Part shown: piece by piece, positions 1 to 8,155 of the stretch | Numbering within the stretch: position 1 is the stretch's first letter | How the letters are laid out: the number at the start of each line of letters is the position of its first letter | Source: Bacteroides intestinalis DSM 17393 | Lineage (GTDB): Bacteria; Bacteroidota; Bacteroidia; Bacteroidales; Bacteroidaceae | DNA length: 64,000 nt | Assembly: GCF_000172175.1 (NCBI RefSeq) | Contig: NZ_ABJL02000007.1 | Span: 62,001 to 126,000 of the forward strand | Direction of reading: 5' to 3' | The notes under the pieces: model-generated | What the model saw: the letters and a program-made list of their open reading frames with translations, nothing else | Told to the model about the DNA's origin: nothing | Database searches by the model: none | Translations under genes and position numbers: made by a program

Positions 1-1
1 G

Positions 2-139
2 AAACCGACAGAAGGAACCGTATTCTGCAGTCCTGAACCGGGTTTTTCCATAATATCTGCGGACAAAAAAACGCTAACACTACGAATGATCGATAAAAAA
101 GGGAACATACTGCATACCGTAACACGCAACTCACAGTAA
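2..139 (+). CDS. C-terminal end of a protein, possibly a metallophosphoesterase (partial)
   Basis: An open frame enters from the left edge and runs 45 codons to a TAA at 137-139. The visible tail contains GFSIISADKKTLTLRMID followed by a short basic end. Alternating beta-strand residues of this kind close many secreted metallophosphoesterase and purple-acid-phosphatase proteins of Bacteroides, so that family is my best guess, from resemblance only. No catalytic motif lies inside the window. A strong inverted repeat starts 12 bases after the stop, which supports a real gene end here. Confidence 0.4.
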   Translation, partial: KPTEGTVFCSPEPGFSIISADKKTLTLRMIDKKGNILHTVTRNSQ

Positions 140-150
140 GCTTTTCACAA

Positions 151-212
151 AAATAAGAGGGTGTTTACTCCTTGCTCATTAACCAGGCAATTGAGTAAAC
201 ACCCTCTTATTT
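151..212. terminator. Bidirectional intrinsic terminator between convergent genes
   Basis: Perfect 20-base inverted repeat: left arm 151-170, right arm 193-212, loop 171-192. The outer end of each arm is A/T-rich (AAATAA / TTATTT), so either strand gives a stem followed by a U-rich stretch. It lies between the partial plus-strand gene ending at 139 and the LruC gene ending at 247 on the minus strand, and fits both. Confidence 0.85.
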
Positions 213-246
213 ATCTTTTCCTTTTTACTTCTCCAATGAGAAAATA

Positions 247-2268
247 TCAATTGGCAGACTTCTGATAATTCTTATACCAATCTGTATATTCTTTACCATC
301 CGATTCTACCCATTTCTCGAAATCGGGATATTCTTTATCTATCGTCACAGTCTCCGTTACAGAAGTGAAAGTGCCGGGTATTGAAATGGCAAACGGGTGT
401 TTTCCATCCTTATTTACATAGTAAGCATCTGCCTCTTTACCTATCTGATCAGAATTTGCCAAGTTAGTAGCTTTAGACTTTGGCAAATGCACTTCAGTAC
501 GATTGTCTTTTCCAGCCCCCTCATAGTTCACAATGATATAAGGATTCAATATTGAGTTTCCAACTTTTAAGGCATCCTTCTTCATGGCGCCAGCAGCAAA
601 TGTACGGGTAATCACGAACTTCTGATTTCTCACATCCATAGCATTGGGGAAGAGAATAATAGAATTAGTTTGCGTTTCATCCACAGCACCGGATGGCAGA
701 ACCATTTCGCCGCGTTGATCTGTGGCATACTGTACGGCAAACGCATTCCTGTTCGTGGCAGCACCCACCTTTTGTACCGGTTCGTAGGTTTCTTTCACCT
801 CACTCACGTAATTATCTTTATTGAAGGTAATGGAACGATGGTATTCTATGATAACATCATTCAGGTCATAGTCACCTCCCGAAGGCCAGATATCCTCATA
901 GGCAAAAGACATATAATTGTTCTCTGTTTCAGAAACTTCCGGTTCATCTGGATCTATGACAGGACGGTCAGGGTCTTGGATGGCTTCATTAGGATTCGCA
1001 TCAATACAGAAGAGGAGATCTTCGTAACTGCTGTCTCCACCATCTTCTACGCCATAGACCACAGTACCCCCTTCGGCTGAAAGAGAGATAAAGCGGGCTT
1101 TCTGACCTTGATAGTTCTTATTCCACTCTTCATTAGAATAAACGAAACTCTTATCTGTATCAATGAAACCGTCATGGCCTTTACTACCACATTTAAAACC
1201 GTCAGCAATAATAAAGTAGCCGATGGTATACCCTGCCGGAAATTTGGTGGAAAGATTACCCTGATCGTCCTGAAAGAGAAGTTGCACCTTCCGGTTCGTT
1301 TCCAAAGGAGCATTTCTACTACCATAATTAGTAGCTCCTCCCGGCACTTTATCGTACCAATTCAAATAAGGTACATTACCTTTAATTGAAGCATTCGGGA
1401 AGATAACGATTTTCTTCACTTGATCAGGAGCCGCAGGACATTCACCGGTCTTATAATAATAATACCCCACTACATTCTGATACCAACAGGATTCTGTTAA
1501 AAAAGTAAAGAACAATTCAGCATCTGCCACTGTTACGATTTGACCTTGTTCATTTTGATAGGCCTTTGCAATAGTAGTATTAACGTGCTCAGTATCTCTC
1601 ACATAATTTGAATTATTCAATTTATCTGGTTTACTGCTTTTACCTTTCCACAAGGCCTTTTGTACGTTATTGATAAACTTACTACTAATAACCTTATTAT
1701 CCTCAATCAGACCATTGATATCCCCAGGTTTTCCGTAACTATCACTAATCTCCACCAAGGAATACACTTTCTGTGCATTATTGACTGTAACTAACTTCAA
1801 ATTTGACTTCGCCCGTGTAGCAGCTACCGCCCGCGAAGCAGCGTCCGTCTCGTTCACCGTCACCTTTCCATTCTCCACACTAGCTTCCACACACATGGGA
1901 ACACCCCAGGTAGGCGAGAAAACATACACAACTTTAGCAGCCGTAGGCAATTCCACATCGCCAACGAAACGTCCTTTTGCATCTGCAAATATTTTATAAA
2001 CTGGTTCACCCTGAATAACGAACGAACCTGTTTCATTGTAAGAGATTGGATATTCTGTAAAGATTTCTATTAAGGCATTACTGCCAATCTCCCCATAGTT
2101 GACCTCGAACGCCACATTAGTAGTTGTGGTAAAATCGAAGTATTCACTTTCTGGCTTTAAGACGGTCGGGTCCTTATCAGGATCATAAACATCTTTATCC
2201 ATGCATCCTGCCAGTGCGAGCATAGCGAAACACGCACCCATTCCAAGTAATTGATTAACTCTCATCAT
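247..2268 (-). CDS. LruC domain-containing lipoprotein
   Basis: A 673-residue surface or periplasmic lipoprotein. Residues 1-22 are a lipoprotein signal with lipobox LAGC and the lipidated Cys at 22. An adhesin-like N-terminal half is followed by a segment around 330-425 resembling DUF4114 (GYFIIADGFKCG). An acidic Asp/Pro/Glu linker at about 430-450 leads to a C-terminal LruC domain starting near 452 with the signature SFAYEDIWPSGGDYDLNDVI. LruC proteins are common in Bacteroides and their function is not established; the DxDxNDxxI stretch suggests calcium binding (inference). The gene stands alone, with its own consensus promoter upstream and the 151-212 terminator downstream. Two consecutive Met codons open the frame and either could be used. 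Confidence 0.85.
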   Translation of the reverse strand: MMRVNQLLGMGACFAMLALAGCMDKDVYDPDKDPTVLKPESEYFDFTTTTNVAFEVNYGEIGSNALIEIFTEYPISYNETGSFVIQGEPVYKIFADAKGRFVGDVELPTAAKVVYVFSPTWGVPMCVEASVENGKVTVNETDAASRAVAATRAKSNLKLVTVNNAQKVYSLVEISDSYGKPGDINGLIEDNKVISSKFINNVQKALWKGKSSKPDKLNNSNYVRDTEHVNTTIAKAYQNEQGQIVTVADAELFFTFLTESCWYQNVVGYYYYKTGECPAAPDQVKKIVIFPNASIKGNVPYLNWYDKVPGGATNYGSRNAPLETNRKVQLLFQDDQGNLSTKFPAGYTIGYFIIADGFKCGSKGHDGFIDTDKSFVYSNEEWNKNYQGQKARFISLSAEGGTVVYGVEDGGDSSYEDLLFCIDANPNEAIQDPDRPVIDPDEPEVSETENNYMSFAYEDIWPSGGDYDLNDVIIEYHRSITFNKDNYVSEVKETYEPVQKVGAATNRNAFAVQYATDQRGEMVLPSGAVDETQTNSIILFPNAMDVRNQKFVITRTFAAGAMKKDALKVGNSILNPYIIVNYEGAGKDNRTEVHLPKSKATNLANSDQIGKEADAYYVNKDGKHPFAISIPGTFTSVTETVTIDKEYPDFEKWVESDGKEYTDWYKNYQKSAN

Positions 2269-2313
2269 TTGGTTTATGTTTGTAAAAAAATAGTAGGTTC
2301 TCGTTTTGTCTCA

Positions 2314-2345
2314 CAAAGATATAAAATACAATAAATGTATCCAAA
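2314..2345 (-). promoter_or_regulatory. Bacteroides-type promoter for the LruC lipoprotein gene
   Basis: Read on the minus strand, the -7 box TATCTTTG (complement at 2314-2321) and the -33 element TTTG (complement at 2342-2345) are separated by exactly 20 bases. This is the canonical Bacteroides sigma-70 arrangement. The -7 box lies about 45 bases before the start codon. Confidence 0.75.
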
Positions 2346-2505
2346 TAACCAAGGATAAAGTTGCATTTATTATGCAAAATATTTATTTTTAGGAAAAGAG
2401 ACTGTGGAAAGAAGTCTATTTCGAGAGCTATTTTCTTTCTATAGATTTAAGTTGAGTGGAAGTATAATATCAGACAAAAAAAGAAAGAATATCAGTAGAA
2501 AACGC

Positions 2506-2513
2506 TACATTTG
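2506..2513 (+). promoter_or_regulatory. -7 box upstream of the 2536 lipoprotein gene
   Basis: TACATTTG fits the TAnnTTTG consensus; no clear -33 element is seen. Transcription would begin around 2520, which supports the ATG at 2536 and excludes the upstream in-frame ATG at 2404. Confidence 0.5.
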
Positions 2514-2535
2514 TCGCATTAAAAATAGAAACGCT

Positions 2536-3825
2536 ATGAAGAACTTATCTCTCTTTCTGTTACTTTGTCTGCTGTTTGCTGCATGTGCCAAAGATGAAGA
2601 CAAAGAACCTATTCTGGTAACCGATATCGTAATGCCCACACAGACCAGCTTCAATCCTGGTGATAAAGTAACCATCTCAGCACAAGGCTTCCAGCCCGGT
2701 GACAACTTCATGTTCGAAATATACTGGCCACTCCCCGACCAGCCCGCAATGAACTACCAAGGATACGCCCTCGGAGTATCACCCGTTATGGTGGAGCAGA
2801 CCGCCACAAGCATCACTTTCCTGGCGCCCGGACACTACCCTGCTTCAAAAACCAAAATACGCCTGCGCCGTTCCGGTGACATCATGACACTTGGTGAGAT
2901 TGCTGTTACCAACGGTGAAGCACCCAAAGAGTTCCAGCTCTATGGCATTGTCAATTCCCATTCCAGCACGGGTTATAATAATTGCATCGAGCACGTAAAC
3001 CTCACAAATGGCACGCCCACAAACATCGTGGGACTGACAGAAGACCAGAAAGATTTTTCCTGCGTAGCAAATGTTCCTGAAACTCAGAACCTCTGCGGAA
3101 TACAGACGAAAGATGGAGTGCGTAGTGTATTCAGCTACGACCTATCCATGCGTTTCTGGCAAGATATGGGACTCAAAAATATATTGACTCTCTGCAACGG
3201 CCAAAGCTCCATAATAGCCGTAAAGCAAATATCTGACAATGAAATGATGCTAGCATCCATCGGATCATGGCCCTATACCCGCGACATTGACCAAACTCTG
3301 AATTACCGCTACGAACTTCCCGCCGACATAAAGCCTGAAGCTCTGACACGCTATCCCGGTGTACAGGGTGACAGTTATCTGCTACTCTCGGCTGATAATG
3401 GAAACAACAGTTTCACACCCGTCGCACTGAGCTTGGACCCAAGTAGCAGGAAGGTATATACCGGCGAATCGATACAGGCCACCGCACTCATTCCCTTCTG
3501 GACAATAATCTCAGGAAAAGACACCGGAACTACCAAATACGTACGCACCGGCGGATATGCCGTAGTAAGAGCCGATGATGGCCGGACAGATCTGTGTCTT
3601 TGGAATCAAGCTACAATAAGTTTGGAGGAGCCTTTCGCCACATTCCCCAATTCGGCACGTTCAGTAACCATGCTCGCTAAAGATACGGAGACACTGAAAC
3701 TTTACGTTCTATTCGATACAAATCGGGGAGGAAGGCTGATCTATGCTTACGATTTGGTGAGCAAAAGTTGGCAAGCCGTTCCCGGCATCGGCTATCCTTA
3801 TTCGGAAATTGTGATGGCACGGTAA
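2536..3825 (+). CDS. Lipoprotein of unknown function with an N-terminal Ig/IPT-like segment
   Basis: A 429-residue predicted lipoprotein. The start at 2536 is chosen because a proper lipoprotein signal begins there (MKNLSLFLLLCLLFAACAKDE, lipobox FAAC) and a -7 promoter box lies between this ATG and the upstream in-frame ATG at 2404. Residues of about 30-125 look like a beta-sandwich (FNPGDKVTISAQGFQPGD, later TSITFLAPGHYP), as in bacterial IPT/Ig-like domains. The remainder contains repeating beta-rich stretches with a Trp/Gly pattern that could form a beta-propeller (for example SYDLSMRFWQDMG and AYDLVSKSWQAVPG). I do not recognise a named family. It faces the LruC gene head to head and the MscS gene tail to tail. 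Export to the cell envelope is the only firm statement. Confidence 0.75.
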   Translation: MKNLSLFLLLCLLFAACAKDEDKEPILVTDIVMPTQTSFNPGDKVTISAQGFQPGDNFMFEIYWPLPDQPAMNYQGYALGVSPVMVEQTATSITFLAPGHYPASKTKIRLRRSGDIMTLGEIAVTNGEAPKEFQLYGIVNSHSSTGYNNCIEHVNLTNGTPTNIVGLTEDQKDFSCVANVPETQNLCGIQTKDGVRSVFSYDLSMRFWQDMGLKNILTLCNGQSSIIAVKQISDNEMMLASIGSWPYTRDIDQTLNYRYELPADIKPEALTRYPGVQGDSYLLLSADNGNNSFTPVALSLDPSSRKVYTGESIQATALIPFWTIISGKDTGTTKYVRTGGYAVVRADDGRTDLCLWNQATISLEEPFATFPNSARSVTMLAKDTETLKLYVLFDTNRGGRLIYAYDLVSKSWQAVPGIGYPYSEIVMAR

Positions 3826-3846
3826 AAGACATGTTACCCCCGCACT

Positions 3847-3952
3847 GTAACTCCATTTACGCGCCGAGGTAAAGAGCTTTACAATAGGCGGTAAAGGTCG
3901 TTACATACTGAAGGAAATGCTTTTACATCGCGAGGGAAATAACTTGTAAATG
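3847..3952. repeat. 22-base-period palindromic array, GTAA/TTAC type (copy A)
   Basis: Units start at 3847, 3869, 3891, 3913 and 3935 (the last is partial). Each unit reads GTAA (GGAA in the last two), about six variable bases, TTAC, then about eight variable bases, giving a 22-base step. The array fills the gap between the convergent lipoprotein and MscS genes. A clearly related array lies at 25354-25480, the first 14 bases being identical. Confidence 0.85.
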
Positions 3953-3955
3953 CCA

Positions 3956-5758
3956 TCATTTCTTTTCCCGGAGGTCATCCTTAGGTATAGTCGTCTCACT
4001 ACCATCTCGCGTAGCAATATAGTGGGGCGACATTATTTCTATGCCTTCTTCATTAAACCGATCCTGAATATTCTGGTGCAAATCAGAATAAACCTGTGCC
4101 AACTGATTGGCATCTTTAATATATGCATTCACCTGATAGACGGGATAATAATCCTGAAGAGATGTTTCCAGTACAAACGGACGCGGGTCATCCACTACTC
4201 CGGGAGTATTCAGCGCCGCTTCAATCAGAAGCTGATGGGTCTTTCGCCATGGAATATCGTATCCGATGCTCACTTCCGAATGAATTATCAGCCCGTAGTC
4301 GCGTGCCGACTGGCTGAAATTCACCGTATGCGAAGACATAATAAAAGAGTTAGGAATCGTAACTACCTCATTCTTCGGCGTACGGATACGCGTTACCAAC
4401 GGTGTCTTCTCAATCACATTTCCCGTTGTATCATTCAGCTTAATACGGTCACCCAACTTAAACGGACGCATATACGTGATAACCAGTCCTGCAATAATAT
4501 TCCCGATCACCGTACTCGATCCCAGCGAAACAATCAATCCGACAAAGACTGATATTCCCTGAAAGACCCCCGATTTGGAGCCAGGCAGGTAGGGATAAAT
4601 CATAGCAATCATAAATGCATAAAGCAGGAAGCGCACAATGTGGAACGTCGGCATAGCCCAGTCGGCATAAAAGCCGCCTATCTTCAGCCGTTCCGACTGT
4701 ATTTCACTGGCAAGATAACGAACCAGTCGCACCAGATACTTCACGGCAAGCCATATCACAAAAATGGTAAACAAGTTGGGAATATACTCCACTATACCCA
4801 GGAAAATGCTCTTTATCGGCTCCCAGATATACGAGAACAACTTATAAGCAAGATCTTTGGTTTGAGGGAATATAGCAAAGAGTAATGGCACCGTCAAAAT
4901 CAACTGAAGCAGCATGACGGCATAGCGCAGCAGACTTGCCAGGAAGACAAGCAGGTTTACCTGCTTCTGTGTGTCCAGTAACTCGTAATCTTGAATAGAA
5001 ATAGGCTTTAGTTTAGTATCTTTCAGACGTTGAATACGGGCTTTCAGCTTATTGAACAGCCAGATAGTGAGTTTAAACAACAGGAACTGGCCTACAATTA
5101 CAAGAATAAAATAAAGAACACGCTTACCAAGCTGCCACAGACTATGCTCATCCTTCATAACCTTCAACTTGTCCACTATCACTTTCCGTTTGGCAGCCGC
5201 CAACTGGTCGCGTGAACAGCCTTCCCAAAGGCCATCTTGATCCGTGAAAGAAGAAAGAACTTTATTGCCATACATCAGATCGGTAACAATATCACTGCTT
5301 TCTATATAAACCGAATCCGGCTGAAGATTGAATCGTTTGCCCAGTTCCGTAATTGCCGCTGCATTCATCTCGGCACGCTGCTGGGGAGTGTGACCGCCAC
5401 GTTTGGCAAACAGGTAATATAATGTATCGCCTTCCACAATTACAGGAATACCCGGAGTCATTCTTCTGAGCGAATCGATACGTAACCGCTGTTTGGCCAG
5501 CTTCAGAGAGTCCGCTGCATCATACTTCAGCTTCATCTGCTCTATCTCCATCCTGAGATTAGCCTCATTCAATCTTGATGTCTCCAGATCCTCTTTAATC
5601 TTCAACAGATGTAATGAATCAGTATCCGACTTTTGAGCAACCATTGTTCCCAATGTATCTTCATTCAAGATGTCCAAAACCTTCTCTACCAACTGGGCGG
5701 ATGCACCACTCGCGAACAGCAGTAACAGCCCAAAACACAACGCCCGAATTCCCTTCAT
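3956..5758 (-). CDS. MscS-family mechanosensitive ion channel
   Basis: A 600-residue inner-membrane channel that opens under membrane tension to release solutes during osmotic downshock. A signal peptide (residues 1-21) precedes a periplasmic region with a heptad-rich, probably coiled-coil stretch at about 45-110. Four to five membrane helices follow between about 215 and 400. The pore-lining helix and MscS beta domain come next (SLGSSTVIGNIIAGLVITY, then FKLGDRIKL and NEVVTIPNS), and the alpha/beta C-terminal domain ends near 585. The protein is much longer than E. coli MscS (286 residues) because of the N-terminal periplasmic and extra membrane segments, as in larger MscS homologues. It is divergent from the Ca/Na antiporter gene, with a -7 box of its own at 5809-5816. 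Its stop lies 4 bases from array A. Confidence 0.9.
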   Translation of the reverse strand: MKGIRALCFGLLLLFASGASAQLVEKVLDILNEDTLGTMVAQKSDTDSLHLLKIKEDLETSRLNEANLRMEIEQMKLKYDAADSLKLAKQRLRIDSLRRMTPGIPVIVEGDTLYYLFAKRGGHTPQQRAEMNAAAITELGKRFNLQPDSVYIESSDIVTDLMYGNKVLSSFTDQDGLWEGCSRDQLAAAKRKVIVDKLKVMKDEHSLWQLGKRVLYFILVIVGQFLLFKLTIWLFNKLKARIQRLKDTKLKPISIQDYELLDTQKQVNLLVFLASLLRYAVMLLQLILTVPLLFAIFPQTKDLAYKLFSYIWEPIKSIFLGIVEYIPNLFTIFVIWLAVKYLVRLVRYLASEIQSERLKIGGFYADWAMPTFHIVRFLLYAFMIAMIYPYLPGSKSGVFQGISVFVGLIVSLGSSTVIGNIIAGLVITYMRPFKLGDRIKLNDTTGNVIEKTPLVTRIRTPKNEVVTIPNSFIMSSHTVNFSQSARDYGLIIHSEVSIGYDIPWRKTHQLLIEAALNTPGVVDDPRPFVLETSLQDYYPVYQVNAYIKDANQLAQVYSDLHQNIQDRFNEEGIEIMSPHYIATRDGSETTIPKDDLREKK

Positions 5759-5808
5759 ATTAAAAGTCCTTAATCAGGTTACTTAAAATTATAAATTGTT
5801 TAACGCGC

Positions 5809-5816
5809 CAAACATA
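5809..5816 (-). promoter_or_regulatory. -7 box for the MscS gene
   Basis: The minus strand reads TATGTTTG, matching TAnnTTTG, about 50 bases before the start codon. No clear -33 element is seen. Confidence 0.45.
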
Positions 5817-5851
5817 CGGAATGTTTTTCACTTATCATAAAAGGAATTAAT

Positions 5852-5859
5852 TATATTTG
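5852..5859 (+). promoter_or_regulatory. -7 box for the Ca/Na antiporter gene
   Basis: TATATTTG matches TAnnTTTG and lies 20 bases before the ATG at 5879, so the 5' leader would be very short. No clear -33 element is seen. Confidence 0.5.
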
Positions 5860-5878
5860 CACAAAAATCAGTATTCTT

Positions 5879-6841
5879 ATGGATATTCTTTTCCTGATTG
5901 GGGGACTTCTCCTCATACTCTTAGGTGCCAATGGACTAACAGACGGAGCCGCATCCATTGCCAAGCGTTTTCATATACCGTCTATCGTTATCGGACTTAC
6001 CATCGTAGCTTTCGGAACATCTGCTCCGGAACTGACGGTTAGCGTATCTTCCGCCCTGAAAGGCAGTGCGGACATTGCCATCGGAAATGTGGTAGGTAGC
6101 AACATCTTCAATACCTTGATGATTGTGGGTTGTACAGCACTCTTTGCCCCTATCGTCATCTCCCAAAATACGTTACGTAAGGAAATACCTCTCTGCATCC
6201 TTTCTTCCATCGTACTGCTGATTTGTGCCAACGATGTATTATTGGATCATAGTGCAGAAAATATTCTCAGCACTACGGATGGCTTGCTATTGCTCTGCTT
6301 CTTTATCATCTTTTTGGGATATACCTTTGCAATCGCCTTTCAGGGAAAGAAAGAAGGAGAAGCACCCGAAGAAGAAATCAAGCAACTTCCCATGTGGCAG
6401 TCTACCCTATATATGATAGGTGGACTGGCAGGGCTTATCATCGGCGGTAACTTCTTTGTAGACGGTGCCACAGGCATTGCCCGCAGTCTGGGAGTCAGCG
6501 AGTCCGTCATCGGGCTGACGCTTGTGGCAGGCGGTACATCCCTACCCGAACTGGCTACCTCCATCGTAGCTGCCCTCAAAAAGAATTCTGAAATTGCTAT
6601 CGGTAATGTAATCGGAAGCAATCTTTTCAACATCTTCTTTGTACTGGGATGTAGTGCTTCCATTACACCCCTACATCTGGCAGGCATCACTAATCTGGAT
6701 CTGCTGGTACTGGTAGGTTCAAGTATTCTGCTTTGGATTTTCGGACTGTTCTTCGCCAAACGGACCATTACCCGCATTGAGGGCAGCATACTGATACTTT
6801 GTTATATAGCTTATACTGTTGTACTTATTTATAATGTTTAA
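5879..6841 (+). CDS. Calcium/sodium antiporter, CaCA family (YrbG-like)
   Basis: A 320-residue integral membrane exchanger expected to expel Ca2+ in return for Na+ or H+. It shows the duplicated alpha-repeat of the family. Repeat 1 (about residues 40-80) has FGTSAPELTVS and IAIGNVVGSNIFN; repeat 2 (about 216-256) has GGTSLPELATS and IAIGNVIGSNLFN. The acidic residues in the two PEL motifs are the known cation ligands of the family. Around ten hydrophobic helices are visible, with a charged loop at about 155-170 (KKEGEAPEEE) between the halves. Length is normal. The gene has its own -7 box and is followed after 54 bases by the GNAT-like gene, which also has its own promoter box. Confidence 0.92.
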   Translation: MDILFLIGGLLLILLGANGLTDGAASIAKRFHIPSIVIGLTIVAFGTSAPELTVSVSSALKGSADIAIGNVVGSNIFNTLMIVGCTALFAPIVISQNTLRKEIPLCILSSIVLLICANDVLLDHSAENILSTTDGLLLLCFFIIFLGYTFAIAFQGKKEGEAPEEEIKQLPMWQSTLYMIGGLAGLIIGGNFFVDGATGIARSLGVSESVIGLTLVAGGTSLPELATSIVAALKKNSEIAIGNVIGSNLFNIFFVLGCSASITPLHLAGITNLDLLVLVGSSILLWIFGLFFAKRTITRIEGSILILCYIAYTVVLIYNV

Positions 6842-6865
6842 AGTGGTATTTTAAAGATTATCATG

Positions 6866-6873
6866 TATCTTTG
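6866..6873 (+). promoter_or_regulatory. -7 box deciding the start of the GNAT-like gene
   Basis: TATCTTTG matches TAnnTTTG. An in-frame ATG at 6863 overlaps this box and cannot be on the transcript, so the ATG at 6896 is taken as the start. Confidence 0.55.
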
Positions 6874-6895
6874 CCCTCTCATTAGACATAAAATT

Positions 6896-8032
6896 ATGGC
6901 AATAACAATCAAAAAAGCTTCCACAATGAAAGAATTGAAACGGTTCATCCGCTTCAATTACCGGCTATACAAAGGCAATCCTTACTCCGTCCCCGATCTT
7001 TACGACGACATGCTCAATACCTTCAACAAAAAGAAGAATGCAGCGTTCGAATTCTGCGAAGCAGAGTATTTCTTAGCTTACAAAGACAATCAGATAGTAG
7101 GACGTGTAGCTGCCATTATCAATCATAAAGCCAATCAGACCTGGAATAAAAAGAATGTCCGCTTCGGCTGGATCGATTTCATCGATGACCCCGAAGTTTC
7201 CGACGCATTGATCCGCACGGTCGAAGAATGGGGTAAAGAGCGGGGAATGACTCATATACAAGGTCCCTTGGGTTTCACAGACTTCGATGCGGAAGGCATG
7301 CTTGTCGAAGGTTTCGATCAACTCAGCACAATGGCCACCATCTATAACTACCCTTACTACCCGCAACACATGGAACGCATGGGCTTTGAAAAAGATGCCG
7401 ACTGGGTAGAATTTAAAATTTATATTCCGGATGCCATACCGGAAAAACACAAACGTATCTCCGACCTCATTCAACGTAAGTATAATCTCAAAATCAAAAA
7501 ATATACATCTGCGAAAAAGATTGCCCAAGATTACGGTCAGGCCATCTTTGAACTGATGAACGAAGCTTATAAACCCCTGTTCGGATATTCCGCCCTGTCA
7601 CAACGGCAGATCGACCAATACGTGAAGATGTACCTTCCTATTGTAGACCTGCGTATGGTGACACTTATCACGGATGCCGACGACCAACTGATTTGCGTAG
7701 GTATTTCCATGCCATCCTTGTCCGAAGCTTTGCAAAAAGCACACGGACGGTTATTGCCCTTCGGATGGTATTATCTGCTGAAGGCTCTCTTCATGAAACG
7801 CCGTGCCAAAATGTTGGATTTATTGCTCGTTGCAGTGAAGCCGGAGTACCAGAACAAAGGTGTTAACGCATTGTTATTTTCCGATTTAATTCCGGTTTAT
7901 CAAAAATTAGGTTTTATATTTGCAGAGAGCAACCCTGAACTGGAGATGAACGGCAAGGTACAAGCCCAATGGGAGTACTTTAAAACAGAGCAGCATAAAC
8001 GGCGCAGGGCGTTCGTGAAAGAGATTAAATAA
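6896..8032 (+). CDS. GNAT-like N-acyltransferase family protein
   Basis: A 378-residue cytoplasmic protein with the fold elements of a GNAT acyltransferase; substrate unknown. The N-terminal half has a Y-F-L-A-Y strand followed by QIVGRVAAIIN (about residues 60-72), a typical GNAT core beta-hairpin. The C-terminal half carries DLLLVAVKPEYQNKGVNALL (about 302-321), resembling the acetyl-CoA pyrophosphate loop, where the usual Q/R-x-x-G-x-G/A is present as QNKGVN. Homologues of this length are widespread in Bacteroidota and are generally annotated only as N-acetyltransferases. The start at 6896 (MAITIKKAST) is preferred because of the promoter box. The gene is followed by an 8-base-period repeat region and then parE. 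Confidence 0.7.
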   Translation: MAITIKKASTMKELKRFIRFNYRLYKGNPYSVPDLYDDMLNTFNKKKNAAFEFCEAEYFLAYKDNQIVGRVAAIINHKANQTWNKKNVRFGWIDFIDDPEVSDALIRTVEEWGKERGMTHIQGPLGFTDFDAEGMLVEGFDQLSTMATIYNYPYYPQHMERMGFEKDADWVEFKIYIPDAIPEKHKRISDLIQRKYNLKIKKYTSAKKIAQDYGQAIFELMNEAYKPLFGYSALSQRQIDQYVKMYLPIVDLRMVTLITDADDQLICVGISMPSLSEALQKAHGRLLPFGWYYLLKALFMKRRAKMLDLLLVAVKPEYQNKGVNALLFSDLIPVYQKLGFIFAESNPELEMNGKVQAQWEYFKTEQHKRRRAFVKEIK

Positions 8033-8033
8033 A

Positions 8034-8142
8034 AGGGAACAAGAGACAAATTGACAAGGAAACAAAGGGTTGCACTGTATTTGCGCCATTACAAAGACAG
8101 ACCATTTCCCTCGTCAACTCGTCAACTGAAAACCTTGTCAAC
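8034..8142. repeat. 8-base-period tandem repeats in both orientations upstream of parE
   Basis: Five octamers run from 8034 to 8073 (AGGGAACA, AGAGACAA, ATTGACAA, GGAAACAA, AGGGTTGC). Four more run from 8111 to 8142 on the opposite sense (TCGTCAAC twice, TGAAAACC, TTGTCAAC). The same vocabulary reappears at 13721-13799. The two halves are only partly complementary. The region fills most of the 123-base spacer between the GNAT-like gene and parE. Confidence 0.7.
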
Positions 8143-8155
8143 TAAATAAGAATTT

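Noticed and set aside
670..1389. Open frames opposite and inside the LruC gene
   Set aside because: They are antisense or off-frame shadows without ribosome-binding or family signals; the minus-strand lipoprotein explains the region.
2404..2535. Longer N-terminus of the lipoprotein at 2536
   Set aside because: The added 44 residues are basic and mask the lipoprotein signal; a -7 box lies downstream of that start.
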